Part shown: piece after piece, positions 1-13,169 of the stretch
Layout of the letters: each line of letters starts with the position of its first letter
How positions within the stretch are numbered: the first letter of the stretch is position 1
NCBI GenBank assembly: GCA_039566865.1
Contig: CM076949.1
Coordinates: forward strand, 310,001 to 374,000
DNA from: Aurelia coerulea
Taxonomy: Eukaryota; Cnidaria; Scyphozoa; Semaeostomeae; Ulmaridae
DNA length: 64,000 bases
Direction of reading: 5' to 3'
Translations under genes and position numbers: made by a program
Notes under the pieces: model-generated
Database searches by the model: none
What the model was told of the DNA's origin: nothing
Seen by the model: the letters and a program-made list of their open reading frames with translations, nothing else

Positions 1-556
1 CAGTTTTGAATTGCTTATGCTGACAGATCCGAGTGGAACTCTAACGTGATAGATAATCTAAAGGTTTTTATGGATCTTAGTATTGTCTCAGTTCGATTTA
101 AAGGTCATATGTTTTTGCTATGATTCTTAAGCATTTTAATCTTACTGCCATCTATTATTTTGTTCAGTAATTTATTTTAAGTGGGCTGGAAGCATTTCTA
201 GCTATTTCAAGCTAATTTAAGCCCACTATGCTTGCCGTATCCAGGCATGGGACCCCTAGCTGAACGTCCCTTCCGAAGGACTGCTCTGCAAAGTCAATAG
301 AAAATGAAGTTCCTTTGACAACACTAAAATCTTTTCAGGAAACTATGGGTTTGAAACAAGTTCTTCTGCAATATAAATTCTCTCATCTGAACCACATTTT
401 TTTATCTGATGACTACAATGATGAGAACAACGAAAAAGCAATTGGTTGGTATGTTAAAAACTACCGTTCTTTCCTTCCTCCATTTTCTTCCTCCACAAGT
501 CATCAATTCAACAGCAGCATTATGTCGAAGTAATTCCCATTTTTGAACTTTTCTAG

Positions 557-3500
557 GTTTGCGAAGCATTGCGAGAATTTGTTCCTTATTTGCTGACACC
601 AGCCTCTGTTATGATAAAGACTTGGGCAAAGTAAGTCTGCTAATGAGTTCTTCGAATCTTTTTGAAAACGAAAGCATGATGAAAAATGCCCAAAGCTTTC
701 CATCAACTAGTGTTCACGAAACATGGATTTATACCTCGGGTGAATAGACTCTTTTTGCTGTTCTACTAAAGAGTCTGGATCGAGCGATATTTTTATATAG
801 ATTTATGCGAAGGGCTCGATTGAGTGGCGTCAGAACTCCTTTGTGCACATTCGAAAATTGTCAATTTCGAACGCAATTGCGATTCGAATATATATCAAAA
901 CATCGTTCGATTCAGATTCTTTTTTAGAATAGCTAAACTGAAAGCTCTATTTATGTTAATTTTGAGACGGAGTATTCGAGCCAGGCGTGCATAAACATAG
1001 GAACGTGGGAACAAAGTTCCCAGGCAGCTTTTTCCAAAGCAATATTTGCTGGCAGTTTTTCTAAATAGTTTTTGATGAAATGTAATTGCGGTAAGATGAT
1101 GAATAATAGCAAACAAATGGTACAAATTGCCCATGTTCTGCTGTTGAATATATGATTAATCGTTTCGGTGCTCCATGTATAACAGCTTACTATTTGATAC
1201 CTTGCATTATTACTGGTTCTGGTAATAGGCTTTTCTACCCTAGCTGTACAAAATTGATATGCAGGCAGGTTTTCAGAGAATTTCTACCGCTCCCAGGCAG
1301 GTTTGAACATTATGCACGCCTGATTCGAGCCCAAAGTTACCCAAAGTATGATTCATATATTAAATCATTTGAGTCATGAGTGACATTTTATTTTGTTTCA
1401 AGCTGCATTGAAATAAGTTTTATCCTTCGGGGCAAGAAGAATTTAACTTGATGGAATTTCATCGATATTATGTTGCAAGAGAAAGAAATTGTTTCTGAAA
1501 GTGCCGAAAAGAAAATTTAGGAAGTAAATTGATAAGATCATCACCACGAATCGCTTTATGAAAAAGGATTTCTAATTGATTTTGTAATTTGATTTAATCT
1601 TTTTGAGATCATTCCGCCACATTTGATGTTAGTCTTTTATGTTTATGTCTTTACAATTAACTTACAAGCTAAGATCTAAATAATTCATAATTTATGCGAA
1701 GTAAGGATACCTCTAGGCCATTGATTTATTTTTATTGATTTATCTCGAATTAAGGTAACAAAATCTATTTTATATAATGCTTTTGATTTACATTCACCGC
1801 CATTTTGTGCATTGACGCAAGGGCGCAAGGACGCAAGGGCGCAATCCACACTGTTCGATATATCAATTCTCTCTCTAGTGAAGTTACACTATGATACTAG
1901 ATGTCATTTTTTTGTTTCTTTAATTTCAAATTCAATTTATCGACGTTTCATTAAAACACTTTCAAAATATAAATCGACTAGTGCCCCCCCCCCCCTCCCG
2001 GATGGATTGACTCATCTCCTTTCCCTTCCCAATCATCCAGTGCACCCCTGCGTTTCACTTTCGTGACTGTTCTCTTGTTTTATTCAAATTCAAAGTGTCT
2101 ATCTCTCGTGTGACCTTCACAACTGATAAGAATGGCCCTTTAGCTTGATTTAGTGTGACCAACTTTCGTGGCCGTATCTCGCTAGTTTTCGATGATTTCA
2201 GAACATAAAACTTCACTCTGTGGGAACGTGATAAAATACAAGATCTCTTATTTTCTTATTTCATATTGGTGGGAGCTTTCCATTTGGGCTCAGCACACAC
2301 AGAGGAGAATGGAAAGCAATGTGACAAGAAAGAACCTATCTTCTCCCCTCCTCCTCTGTCCCAAATTGGATCCCCTGTAGAGGAGACATAAAACATGCAA
2401 AAAGCCCTTGATCTGCCCCTCCGCAAGATAGATTCATCCTTTTACACGACTTGGGACGTAATGAGTTTTACGAAAAGTGTGTATCAGGCTTGTACTCCGT
2501 ATCAGGCTTTGCAGCCAAACGTCATTGCAAGTGCAAAATGAACTTCTATCGCATTTGGAACAGGCCTTTGATGGTTAATTCCAATTGTTTTCACTATGAC
2601 AGTTGCTCTCAATTTTTAGAATATGATACTGCTACAGTTTGATATTTGCGTTTGATGTTTCTTGTTTAATATTTTTGTTTGATAGTTTCCTTGTTATTCA
2701 ATAGTTACCATGCTTAGTTACCAATCAACAATTTACTGCTTCCTCCATGGTTTTATTTGGATTTCTTAAGCCCTCCATGATTTTATTTGCATTTCTTAAG
2801 CTATTTGCAAACTTCAAGTTTTCCCAATTCCAGTCTAGGTCATTTCTAATGCTACTATTGTTATGTATTTATGAAATAGCCACAAAGCATCCACAATTTT
2901 TAAACCATAATCTATTGAATCCTCAGTTTTCTAAAATCTTCATGAAAAGAAGCCACCAGGAAGAACAAATTCTTTCAATGAAATTAGCGAATTATTTGGA
3001 TTATAAACATGTTTTATTTTCGTCATTTCCATAAGGCCTTTTCACTTTAATAGTAGTGGTCTTCCTTTTATTGACTTCATTTTTATCGTAAAAAGTACGT
3101 CGAGGAAAGAATATCTGTTGCAAACTCACAGTTTGGAATTAGGATTTGAATTGAAACAACGACAACGTCTGCTCCTTTGTTTAACTTAAAGACAAAACTT
3201 GAAATGTGTGTGCTGTTTTTAGTGTTACAAAACGAGAGAGTGAATTGAGTTTTTCCTTTTATTCCAAACCATCACATCTATCAGATGCGATTTCTTTGTT
3301 GGTGCATAAATTTATTTTGAAGAAAAGTTGTTCGGCAAAAAGAAGCAAAGTGATATCATCTGCGTAAGGTACGAAAGAATTTTATGAAAGAACTTTACAA
3401 AGCGTAGGAAGAAGGGTTCAAACAAATTGCTTCGAATTTTTGTTTTCTGTGGAAATGATTAACCGCCCTCCTGCTTCCATTTTTTTTAAGTATTGGATCC

Positions 3501-3751
3501 CTATGTGGGTTGGCTAGAGGAAAAATGAATTTTTTCCCAAAATTCGGATAGTATCATCTTTTTCTTGTTTATTCCTTGTTTATTCCATTCATTCTATTTC
3601 TTTCAATTCAATTGTTTCATTCCGTAGATTACAACCTCGAACTGAAGTTCTCCTGAAAGAATTTTTGAGTGAAAATGTTTCAGAAAGGAAAAGCTTGGTT
3701 CAAATGTGGAAAAAGGATGAAAAATGTTCGTACTTTGCTTACTCTTTTTAA
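557..3751 (+). CDS. Two possible exons of an unidentified gene at the left edge
   Basis: Segment 557-630 follows a good acceptor (ttctag) and ends at a consensus donor (GTAAGT). In frame 1 it reads VCEALREFVPYLLTPASV and on to TWAK. Segment 3628-3751 follows ccgtag and continues in the compatible phase as LQPRTEVLLKEF...KKDEKCSYFAYSF and stop. The phase match (two bases plus one) and protein-like composition are the only support. A further exon-like stretch at 341-447 (ETMGLKQVLLQYKFSHLN...) does not join in the same frame through its best donor. No family was recognised. If real, this is the 3' end of a gene entering from the left; chance open frames are equally possible. Confidence 0.2.
745..950. 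mobile_element. MITE family A, diverged copy 1
   Basis: This is a roughly 200-bp palindromic element. It starts tagactctttttgctgttct and ends agaatagctaaactgaaagctcta. It carries the internal family marks GGATCGAGCGATATTTTTAT, TGAGTGGCGTCAGA and GCACATTCGAAAAT. The terminal inverted repeats are degraded compared with the copies at 51.8 and 55.9 kb. Confidence 0.7.
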
Positions 3752-6444
3752 TACTTTGACTTTAATTTATTTTCTAATAGTTTTTTCTTGGCCATCTTGC
3801 GTTCACAACTCTACTTACCAAGTATTTTTTCTGTTTGATGACTCTGTTTCAGAATTTGAATTCTAAATGGCCTTCTAAAATTATTTAGTGCCCTGTGTAA
3901 ACTCTAGCAAAGGCATTTTTTGTTCTATCATTCATTTAAGATACTACAGCTGGACTGGGTGGTAGAAATCGGGGTACCAATTTTATGTTACACTTTATGG
4001 GTGTTATTTTATGTTTTGGAGGCATGACACAAGTCGTCTTTCTTCAACAAGATCTAAATCTACTTTTTATTGAAACTTTCAACTACAAAATCATTTATCC
4101 AGGATAAACTCAAAATGGTCTAATTCAATTTCAGATTTATTAACTGCTTACTTGCAATGGACACCAGAGAGTCTTCACGAACAGATTCGCAGTAAATGGC
4201 CGCGGATAGCTTGATAAAGGAAAGATCGGCCAGAAAAGCAATCTTGGGACCAACTGTGCCCAGCAGTGAAATAACAGTACCGAGGACAACTGAATTTGTA
4301 TCTTGGAGGACCTCAAATAGACCGAAAAGGAAGAGGAGGTGGTGGGAAAGACTGAAGTGAAAAGCCCATCGAGAAGAACCATGGTCAATGGAAGAACTTG
4401 ATGGTCAATGAAAGAAATTGTGCAAATGTTGGCCAGCAAAATATTTGGAAGGAGAGCGATTCAAAAGTGACTTTGTGTGTGACTGCAAACTGTATATTGA
4501 ACAGGCAGTGAAGAATGGTCGAAGAATGTTATTGGACAATTCGAAACAAAGGAAACAACCCAACACTTTTATGATGATCAGCAATCGCCGGTAAATCATC
4601 AGAATCAAAATTGACAATCACACATCAATCATAACGATCATTAGCACTAAATTCAAGTGCATCCTTTTGTAAGCAATGAATCTTAATCTATCGACTGTAG
4701 AAATTTGATAGATCAACTGATTGAAACTTGTTTTCTGGGGTTGTATTTTTTAAGTTTGTTGATCAATAGGCGAGATAAGATTTGATTCTTTTTTCACGCC
4801 CATTCCTCAAGGCAGACATTTGAACCATCTTTACAGTTAAACAGAAATCTTATTTCATACGCGAACTTGAGATGAAGTTTTCCAGCTTTAGCTGCATCTT
4901 ATCCATGCTTATCCCGGATGAAAATCAAATTAAAGTACAAAATAATAAAAACAGGTAGGGAACACCTTTTAACTGAGCTTTTTATTATCTAAATTCCAGG
5001 TTCCGAATCCTCTTGATAAGACGGATAAGACTAAGCACCCTCGACACGTGGAAAAGAATGCTCCAGGTATTCGGAAGGCCTTAATACGATCATTTTGTAT
5101 TCCTATGGATCATGCTTACTGCAATTCCTCGAATGAGCCCTCAGGGATTTTTTTCGCAAGAAAGTATTTTGGGTAAGGGCTTATTCGAGGGGAGGGGGCT
5201 TACTCGAAGGGAGGGAATTATTCGAGGAATAACGATAGATTCTTACAAACAAAATTAACGTGGGTCTCGACGTGGGTCATTGTTTTGTTATTGTTTAGCA
5301 CGTTAAATGGATAATATTTGAACCAGCAGTTAGCCATGCATTCTCCATACTTTGAGATTCAACCTGCTTTGTTTGTATGCTATTTCATAGGTATGCTCTA
5401 TTCATTGCACAATGTGCAACCTGCTCATTTCAGTTTTTGCAGTTATGCTAAGCCATATCAACTAATGATTTAGAACATAAGATCCTTTTGGATGATTACA
5501 AAGTCCGTCCTGAGCTAAGCAAGCATAAGAAAATCTGAATATCGAGTTCTTCATAACCCCAAATGATCGTTGTGATGCTGTTTTTAGCTACAGTCAGAGG
5601 GATGAATGTTGCTGCTAAAGTCGCCTTCAATAGCAAATCAAGCGCCTTGTAAAACGACAAGAATCGCCCGAAAAGCAATATTTTGATTTTTATGTCAAAC
5701 GAAGATGATACGCAACAAATCAAAAATCATTACCCCTAGTTGGCTTGGTTCGTGCATGAAACTATTGGTGCATCGTCTAAAATTAGATGTCATGTGAGAT
5801 TAACGATAACCCAAAATTACTTATGCAGAACTCTGCAGAACGTTTCTATTCGCGGGCATCTAATTTGAGACAAGCAGTCACGAAAATAACATCTGTGCAG
5901 AATCGTATGCATGAAGATGTTTTGGTTCAGTGTGATCATGTGCCCTCCCTCAGTGAATGGCGCCATTGTTTGATGGGATTCTGCACCTTTCCTCTCAACT
6001 TCACCTGCGACGTTTGCATATTTGCATCTGTAGCTGTGCAGGAGGGGGTCCTTCTACCTTCGGTGAGGCTGCGAATGCTACCCTCTGTGCAGGCCGCCGT
6101 TTACATCATCCTCTAAAGTTGACTTATTTGCATAATGAGTACTATCAACGAGTGGCTAATGATGCGTTCGTTCTAGAAAACGATTGTTTTAACGTAATTA
6201 AGCTGCTAATGAAGTCAAGAACGTGCCAATTCTGGGTAAATTTGTTGCTGTGCCAGGGTAAACATTATGGTGATTTATCCATCTTATGGTGTCAAATCTG
6301 TCTAACATGAAACATGCCGACGTCAAATTTTTCTATCTGATCGCGGGAAACTTCTGTCTTGTGTGCGCTTTCTGTGCGCTTTCTTTATTTCAGTGCCAAT
6401 TAGCAGAGGTAAAACGTTAATCAATTGCTTTAACGAGCGTGACG

Positions 6445-6446
6445 GA

Positions 6447-6481
<35 letters not shown>

Positions 6482-6560
6482 ACTTTCTTTCTTTCTGACT
6501 TTCTGACTGACCCGGAGCCCCCTCTTAGATTACAAAGTTGGACTTTGTAATCAAAAATGA
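6445..6560. repeat. CTTT microsatellite joined to a small hairpin repeat
   Basis: A (CTTT)n tract at about 6451-6495 is followed by gactgac and a perfect short hairpin, gattacaaagt-tgg-actttgtaatc, at 6528-6552. The same module occurs inverted at 33664-33740 (gattacaaagtccactttgtaatc, then gtcagtcagtcc and aaagaaagaaag). It is therefore a dispersed element carrying its own microsatellite. Confidence 0.7.
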
Positions 6561-7550
6561 TCTTTTTTTAGATTAGAGTAATTTAAAGAGCCATTGTCAC
6601 TCAAAGTCCTTTGCGAGCTTGCTGCAATTTGTTGAGACTGTCTGAAATCAGTTCTGGCCTAGCGAAACTGCTAGATCCACAGTACAGTAGTTGAAATGAT
6701 AGAACAAAACAACTAAAGTAAACTTTCCTATCAGCTCAATTCCTGCACTGTGGATCCATATGTTTCTCTTTGGCCGAATTTGATTTTTAGATTGTCTGCA
6801 GTTGTAGCATGCCCGCGCTTTTCTTAAAGTACAATTTACAAATATGAGAAATGATAACTACTTCACATCTACATTGTTGCTCTTGTATTATCTTCACCGT
6901 TCCAGTCAACCCGACAAAGAACAAAAGAGACTACAGTATTTGCCTGGAGATATCTCGACTTACCCACGAGATATCCGTCTGGACAGCATTTTCGGAACTC
7001 CAGATCCGACCGTCTATCCTGTTTTCAGACATTGTGGCTTCTTCAATAGGTTGTTCTTTGGTCCTTCTTACTTCAAACCTCTAATTTCTGTGGTTTTTAA
7101 TGAACCTCAAAATGCTCCAAATCTTTTGCAAATATAGTTAGACGGTCTCTCAGGACGGGAAGAAGTAACATGGCAGAAATGCAGAAATAATGAAATAGGC
7201 CTTTATCTCAATTCTTTTTTGATTCAGTGCCAACGCAAAAGTTTACTGGATTGCTGTATGGACACTTTTATGCAGAACTGATGTAACGTCCGGATTAAAC
7301 ATTGAAAAAAGTTCTGCTTCTAAGGAAATCCGTTCTTATGAATCGATACATTAGATTTTTGACGAAGACTTGTCCATGAGTGAAAGCACAGACGAAAATG
7401 CTTTGTCATTTGTATGAAAGTACAAATGTAATCGAGCAGATGTAGATGATAAGGATGACGCGAGAGATTCGGACACTTCCGTAAGCTCTCGAAACCAATA
7501 ATTTTGTTGTTTCAAATCAACTTCAGTCTTGTGGCATGATATTTTACAAC

Positions 7551-7706
7551 CAGAGACGTAGGAACCGGGGGGGCATTGGGGGCACGTGCCCCCCCAAGAT
7601 TTTGAAATAAACAAATTGTTTTCAGGAAATGCCCCTTTAGCTTAATGGAAAAAGTGCCCTCGAAGTGTCGTGCCCCTCCAAGTTTGAGATGCTTCCTACG
7701 TCCCTG
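7551..7706. mobile_element. Short TIR element, G-run/C-run foldback
   Basis: This 156-bp element starts CAGAGACGTAGGAACC and ends GCTTCCTACGTCCCTG, an inverted terminal repeat. Inside are GGGGGGGCATTGGGGGC and GTGCCCCCCCAAG, so it can fold on itself. It has the look of a non-autonomous DNA transposon. No coding capacity. Confidence 0.7.
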
Positions 7707-8284
7707 TTTACAACGAAAATAACGCTTTTTGGAAATTTATTTCTAAGCGGGAACGGATTTTTTTCAATCAACCTATCAGACCGATGAAATCAAAACCACA
7801 CGTCTATTATCATACTTTAGAACATTTTGACTTTTTTCGAATTGTCCTTGCTAATAACATCAAATGAGAGAAAATTTGATTTGCTCTTAGTAGCTATGAA
7901 AATAGACACCCAAAGTGTGTTGGCAGCCTTTTTGCGGACCCATTGTTGACGGTGAAAATTGTCGCCTTTTCACGGAAACGTGCGTTTTGGCGCAATTATT
8001 TTCATATTCACTTCCGCCAGGTGAAAATTTCCTGAGAAGGGTTATGATTGGTTGATTAAACAGAAGATCCAGAAAGCTGTATTTTGATTGGTGCGTCAAA
8101 CAAAAGCATTACTGAAACCCTTTGGTTCTTTCCGCAACAGGAGTTTCAGATCAAAACAAAGTGCAAAGCTTCGAGGAAAGGAAGACGTAGATTGCTCTCG
8201 ATTTAAATGCAATTTACAGTTGGTTTCAAAGACGAAATATATTCCTGAATAAACATCGCAAAAGTTGATTGCATTACATCAAAG

Positions 8285-11200
8285 ATGGTGAAAACATTTC
8301 GAGCCTACTTGCCTGCAAATTCATACAGAAAATATAGCTGTGTTCATTGCCGTGCACATTTGGCTAGTCATGACGATCTTATTTCCAAGGTATTTTTAAG
8401 TTGCTTGCTCAAAATCATTAACGAACAATCACCTAAGTTTGTTGTTTCTTCATTGAATATAAAATATCCCCCTTCCTTCAATCGTTCATCTTATTTTTCA
8501 GTCATTTCAAGGCAGCCAAGGACGAGCATATCTCTTCAACTCCGTGTAAGTTTTGTTCAGTTCAGTTCAGTTCAGTTCAGTTCATATATTTTAAAATTCC
8601 TCTACATACAATATCTCAATAAAAACACTAATTACATACAATGACTACAAATTACATAAACATACTTATAACATACAATGAATAACAATTACATAAGATG
8701 TTGCATGCAGGGGAATTTCTTTAGGAGGACCTCTCTCAATAGCTAAACTAATCGAGGAGAGAGCACCCCCTTTCAAAGATGGTCTTGAATCTTATTTAAT
8801 CATTTATCGAGGGACCAGAGCGATATTTATCACTTTAGGATCAACTTTGATAGTTCTTCATGAATAAAAAGGCTTTAAGCTTTTGACGAAAACTGAAAGC
8901 AGATGACGATGTCTTTATATCAACTGGAATATTGTTCCAAGATTTAGCACCAAAGAAACGCACAGACCTGATATTTTAGATATTTTTTCGATTTAAGAAA
9001 ATATCATTTTTTGAGGCTTGCCGTGTACCATACTGATGAACATTTGTCACTGATTCAAAAAAATTGTGGAAGCAATTAGGAGAGATCTTATTCACACAAT
9101 CATAAACAAAACAAAGCAATTTTAGCTGAAAAAGATCTTGAAGCTTCAAGATTTTCAAGTCAGAAAAGATAGGAGTGGAGGGTGAGGTGAAATGTTCAAA
9201 TGCAGCTTTTACCACTCTTTTTTGCAACAAATATACAGGCTTTATATGAACATCATATGTAAGTCCCCATACTACTATACCACAGATCAAAACATCGATA
9301 GGAAGAAAGTGTCTTATCTTGAAAAACATACCACATGTTCTGGCCAATTTTTTTGAAAGTTCAGATAAATGGTATTTCCAGCTAAGAGTTCATCCAAAAG
9401 AATGCCAAGAAATTTTACATACCTAGACATATTTCCAATTTTAATATTTACTGTTTCCAATGATGAATGTTGAGGAGATTTAAATATTATGAAATTAGTT
9501 TTATCAATGTTTAATGACAACTTGTTTCATCAAGCCATTCTTTAACCTTTTTTAACTCTCTATTTACTATTCTTTGCAGCATATCAAGATTTTCAGCTTC
9601 AAAGTAGATATTTGTATCATCCGCAAATAAGTAGAAGGAGAGTAAAGATGATGAATTTGGTAAATCATTAATAAAAATTAAGAAAAGGAGGGGGCCAAGG
9701 ACAGAACCCTGTGGAACTCCACATGTAACATTTAGATGGCTGGAGCTAGACCCATTCACAGAAACATATTGCGTTCTACCTGATAAGTAAGATTTGAACC
9801 ACTCTAAAGCAGGTCCTCGAATTCCATAATTTTCAAGCTTCAACAAAAGAATGCTATGGTTTACAGTATCAAATGCTTTCTGCAAATCAAGAAAGATTCC
9901 GCAGCCAAATTTTCTGTTGTCAAGTGAATTCTTGATAGTTTCTGTCATGCTGACTAAAGCATGGTTAATGGAGTGACTTTCACGAAAACCAAACTGAAAT
10001 GAATATAAGATACTATGCTTTTCTAAGAAGTCATACAAACGTTTATACATAACTTTTTCAGTGATTTTGCTAAAGACAGACAAGAGAGAAATGGGACGAT
10101 AATTAGAAGCAGTAACCGAACAACCCTTTTTAAACAGAGGGATAACTTTTGCAAGTTTCATCTTGTCAGGAAATATACCAGATTGAAAGGATTCATTTAT
10201 GATTTGAGAGAGTGGTAAACTAATTAAGGGACACAGGTGCTTTAGAAGCTTAACAGGAATGCTGTTGGGACCTAAAGACTTACCAGGCTTTAGCAAATTG
10301 ATAATATCAGATATCTCTGAGGGAACTGAGGGGACAATGAAAAAAGAGTCACAGTTTCTATTATGGACAAAATCCAAGGGAGACTTTCTGGTTCTTGGTA
10401 TGTTCTTAGTGATATCATGAGAGACATTGACAAAAAATTTGTTGAATAGATTAGCAATTACAACAGGATCAGATGTAAGGGCACCATTAGAATTTTTTAA
10501 TTTGCTTATGACGTTTACATTAGAAGATTTCCTAATATTTATGACTGATTTAATCCCTGACCATAACTGTTTCATATTTTTACTATTTGTTTGAAAATAA
10601 TTATAATAATAATTGGCTTTGCTGTCTTTTAAAGCAATTGCAATTCGATTCCGGAATTTTTTAAAAAGATCCCTTGTAGCCTGATCATTATTACTCTTGT
10701 GTTTATTTCTTAACTTCACATCTTTTTTTGTGAGTTTTTTCAGAGGAGCATGAGTCTTCACTAGTTTATCAAGATTTGAGAGAAATCTGTTAAATTTAGA
10801 ATTAATACTTAGTTGACCATCATTCAAGTAAGTCAGGTCTAAATTTGCAAAGTCGTTTTGGAATCTTTCAGCATTAAGTTTAGAGAAATCATGGTAGGAG
10901 TATGATAAGTTTTTGTAAGTTATACCTGCATGCTTTACAATAAGAAACTGAGGAAAATGGTCTGTTATTTGTGTTAGAATATTACCACTTACTGTTTCTT
11001 GATCAAAAACATTGGCAAAGTTTTGTTTTGTTGACGACTAATTTTTTTGAGGTTCTTTTCCGTTGATTTGTTTACATCCGTTATTAAATTCTCGTCTTGC
11101 AGTTGTTCCTCGTTATTCACAGTCACAGCATGCCGAGAAATTGACAGCAATAAAATCATATCTACGGATATATTTCTGTGAGATTTAAATATCTCTAGAT

Positions 11201-12592
11201 TCATAAAATTAAGGTTGAGGAAAGGATGCAAAAATATATTGTGTAGGTTTTGTTTACAGTGTCTTGAAGTCACATGGCCTAACGGTTTGTCTTGCATGCA
11301 CGGAAATATTTTAGAAAGATGGATTCAAATTTTGATAAAAGATTGGATTTATGTGTACCATAATTTTGACTGCTGAAATATGTCTTTCTTTTCAGTGTGA
11401 ACATAGCATGTGGGCCCGCCGAAGAACGGGTTTTGCTAACTGGTCTCCACGCTGTTGCTGATATTTATTGTGAAAGTTGCAAAACAACTTTGGGATGGAA
11501 ATATGTAAGTCGTATTTTACTTTCTAACGGAGTAATCTAACCATGATCTGATGAAACCATACCTCTACAAACTTTCTATTTCGCTTCTATTTTGCTTAGA
11601 ATACAATACACTACAGCACGAAAACAAAATATTTCAATTATTTCATTTCTTGTTGAGTTTTTGGTGGAATTGAGATCAGTGAAAATAATCCCCTGGAAAT
11701 CGAAATCCTTCTGTTCTTGCGTCATTATTGGCTTTTCCAATAAACTATAGTTTCATCTGGAATCCGAACCAGAAACTTTGCCAAATGACGTAATCTGAAA
11801 GAAATTGAAAGTATCTAGTTAATACATCCTGGTTAAACCAGGCCAGGGTCTTGTTGCTCTGGTCTGGGTAATAGACCAAGCCATAAAGAGGCAGATTCTA
11901 TTGTGGTTTTCGGAAATCCCAAATCAGATTCCCTTTGTTCTTTGTTTGGTCGAATTGATAATGCCTTTTATGGCCTTTATCAACATCTTTGTTAGTTTAT
12001 TCTGTGTTCTTGGCAGTTTGCCAGAAAGAAAATGTGTTTATGTTCTGGAGAACAACAAATCTGAGCATAGTTGATCTGAGAACTCTGATCCAAGATCCAA
12101 CAGACATTTCCATAAGCAGCCATTCAGGTCAAAAGAGTTTCAGGAAATATACATTTTACGTATTCTGAAAATAGATATTTTTATAAATTTTTGCATCAGA
12201 TGTTCAATTGAGTGGCATTTGAGCTCCTATCACTAATGTGCACATATGGAAATTCTAAAAAATGTATCAACATATTTTTTAAAGGTCTGTCAGAAAGACA
12301 ATCTTATTGTTTGTTGCATATTTAATATATGCAACTTACTTGGGTAATTTACTGAAAGGCAATGGTACTCAAAATAGGCCATAAAAACAATATATCTGTA
12401 TGTGCATTTTCAAAATCTTCTCTTCAACTAGTTCTGTAATCTTCAGATGATTAAAATGTTGGTTTTTTGCACTAGAGATTAAATTTCTGACCAACTTTGC
12501 AGGAGCATGCCTTTGAATCAAGTCAGAAATACAAAGAAGGAAAATTCATAATTGAGTTAGCACACATGATAAAAGAGAATGGATGGGAGTAA
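8285..12592 (+). CDS. YPEL: Yippee-like zinc-binding protein, YPEL1-4 type, four exons
   Basis: Exons are 8285-8389, 8502-8545, 11396-11504 and 12503-12592. Together they make 348 bp, or 115 residues, with phases that fit exactly. The protein is a small Yippee-domain zinc-binding protein. YPEL1-4 are nuclear and centrosome/spindle-associated proteins of poorly defined biochemical function. Visible landmarks are [10 protein letters not shown], the first CxxC at C19/C22 ([10 protein letters not shown]), [35 protein letters not shown], the second CxxC at C75/C78 ([12 protein letters not shown]), and the end [12 protein letters not shown]. These place it in the YPEL1-4 branch rather than YPEL5. 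Intron 2 (2.85 kb) contains an antisense LINE. Intron 1 is only 112 bp. The start is the first ATG in frame and agrees with the family N-terminus. Confidence 0.95.
8548..11015 (-). mobile_element. 5'-truncated CR1/jockey-type LINE with damaged reverse transcriptase
   Basis: On the minus strand, an open frame entered from about 11015 carries the end of an endonuclease-type region ([19 protein letters not shown]), then a reverse transcriptase. RT landmarks are [63 protein letters not shown] and the catalytic [10 protein letters not shown]. The main frame stops at 9511 after EWLDETSCH. The expected continuation ([15 protein letters not shown]) is in another frame, as if one A were lost from an A run near 9523. 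A second shift lies near 8980, after which [16 protein letters not shown] is still readable. The 3' end at 8548-8583 is a (TGAAC)n microsatellite rather than poly(A), as in CR1-clade LINEs. The element is inactive and antisense within YPEL intron 2. Confidence 0.9.
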
Positions 12593-13163
12593 AGTGCTGC
12601 ACATTTCACATTTAACATTTCTGGAAAAATGGTTGGGGGATGTCAGGAAAGATGTTTGATTGATTAAATTTGATGTTGACTTGAATGAGAAAGAATTTAT
12701 GACAAACTACAAATGAGAAGAAGTTGAAAGAGAAACCAAACTTTCTTTGCTTGCATTTGAGGTAAGCAGTCCCTTATATGTATATTTATGTAAGGCAGAA
12801 TCAATTTAAAACTTGGTTAAGTATTTTGCCATACATTTTGACAATATAATTTCTTGATTGACAATCAATGTAAATTGACTTGATGGTTTCTAAATCTGAA
12901 GTCATTAAAGGATTGGAAGCCATAGACATTTTTTATGATTGATATCAAAAATGGGTTGTTCATGTTGTGAACATTGCAAAAACATGGAACATTTGTATGT
13001 CAAAAGATACTTTTGAAATTGCAAAACATTGGCTATGATTGCTGTCGAAAAAATGGTGGCTCATTGAATTTCATGGAATAACTTGCTTAGCTGCTAAAAA
13101 TTTTGCAGAAATGGAAGTTATGAAATTTAGTGATGCCACCATTCTTAAAACCTACAGGTTGTA

Positions 13164-13169
13164 AATAAA
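13164..13169 (+). terminator. Candidate YPEL polyadenylation signal
   Basis: This is an AATAAA hexamer about 570 bases after the YPEL stop, in an AT-rich stretch followed by T-rich sequence (gtttgtataaaatttg). It gives a plausible 3' UTR length. Other hexamers could be used instead. Confidence 0.4.

Larger units (their letters stand above)
951..8284. other. Gene-poor stretch left of YPEL
   Basis: Apart from the candidate exon at 3628 and the elements listed separately, I see no supported gene. The open frames (for example 5787-6116, 5957-6310, 6844-7137) overlap one another, show no family motif and lack good splice context. Around 5790-5880 is a dispersed-repeat fragment similar to 27300-27410 (both contain a ..tttctattc..catttgaga-type stretch). 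Around 6660-6780 are inverted copies of a GATCCACAGT motif (gatccacagt / actgtggatcc), which suggests another small foldback. Confidence 0.5.

Noticed and set aside
341..460. Exon beginning ETMGLKQVLLQYKF
   Set aside because: Its best donor (GTATGT) leaves a phase that hits an early stop in the next candidate exon, so I could not build a consistent model.
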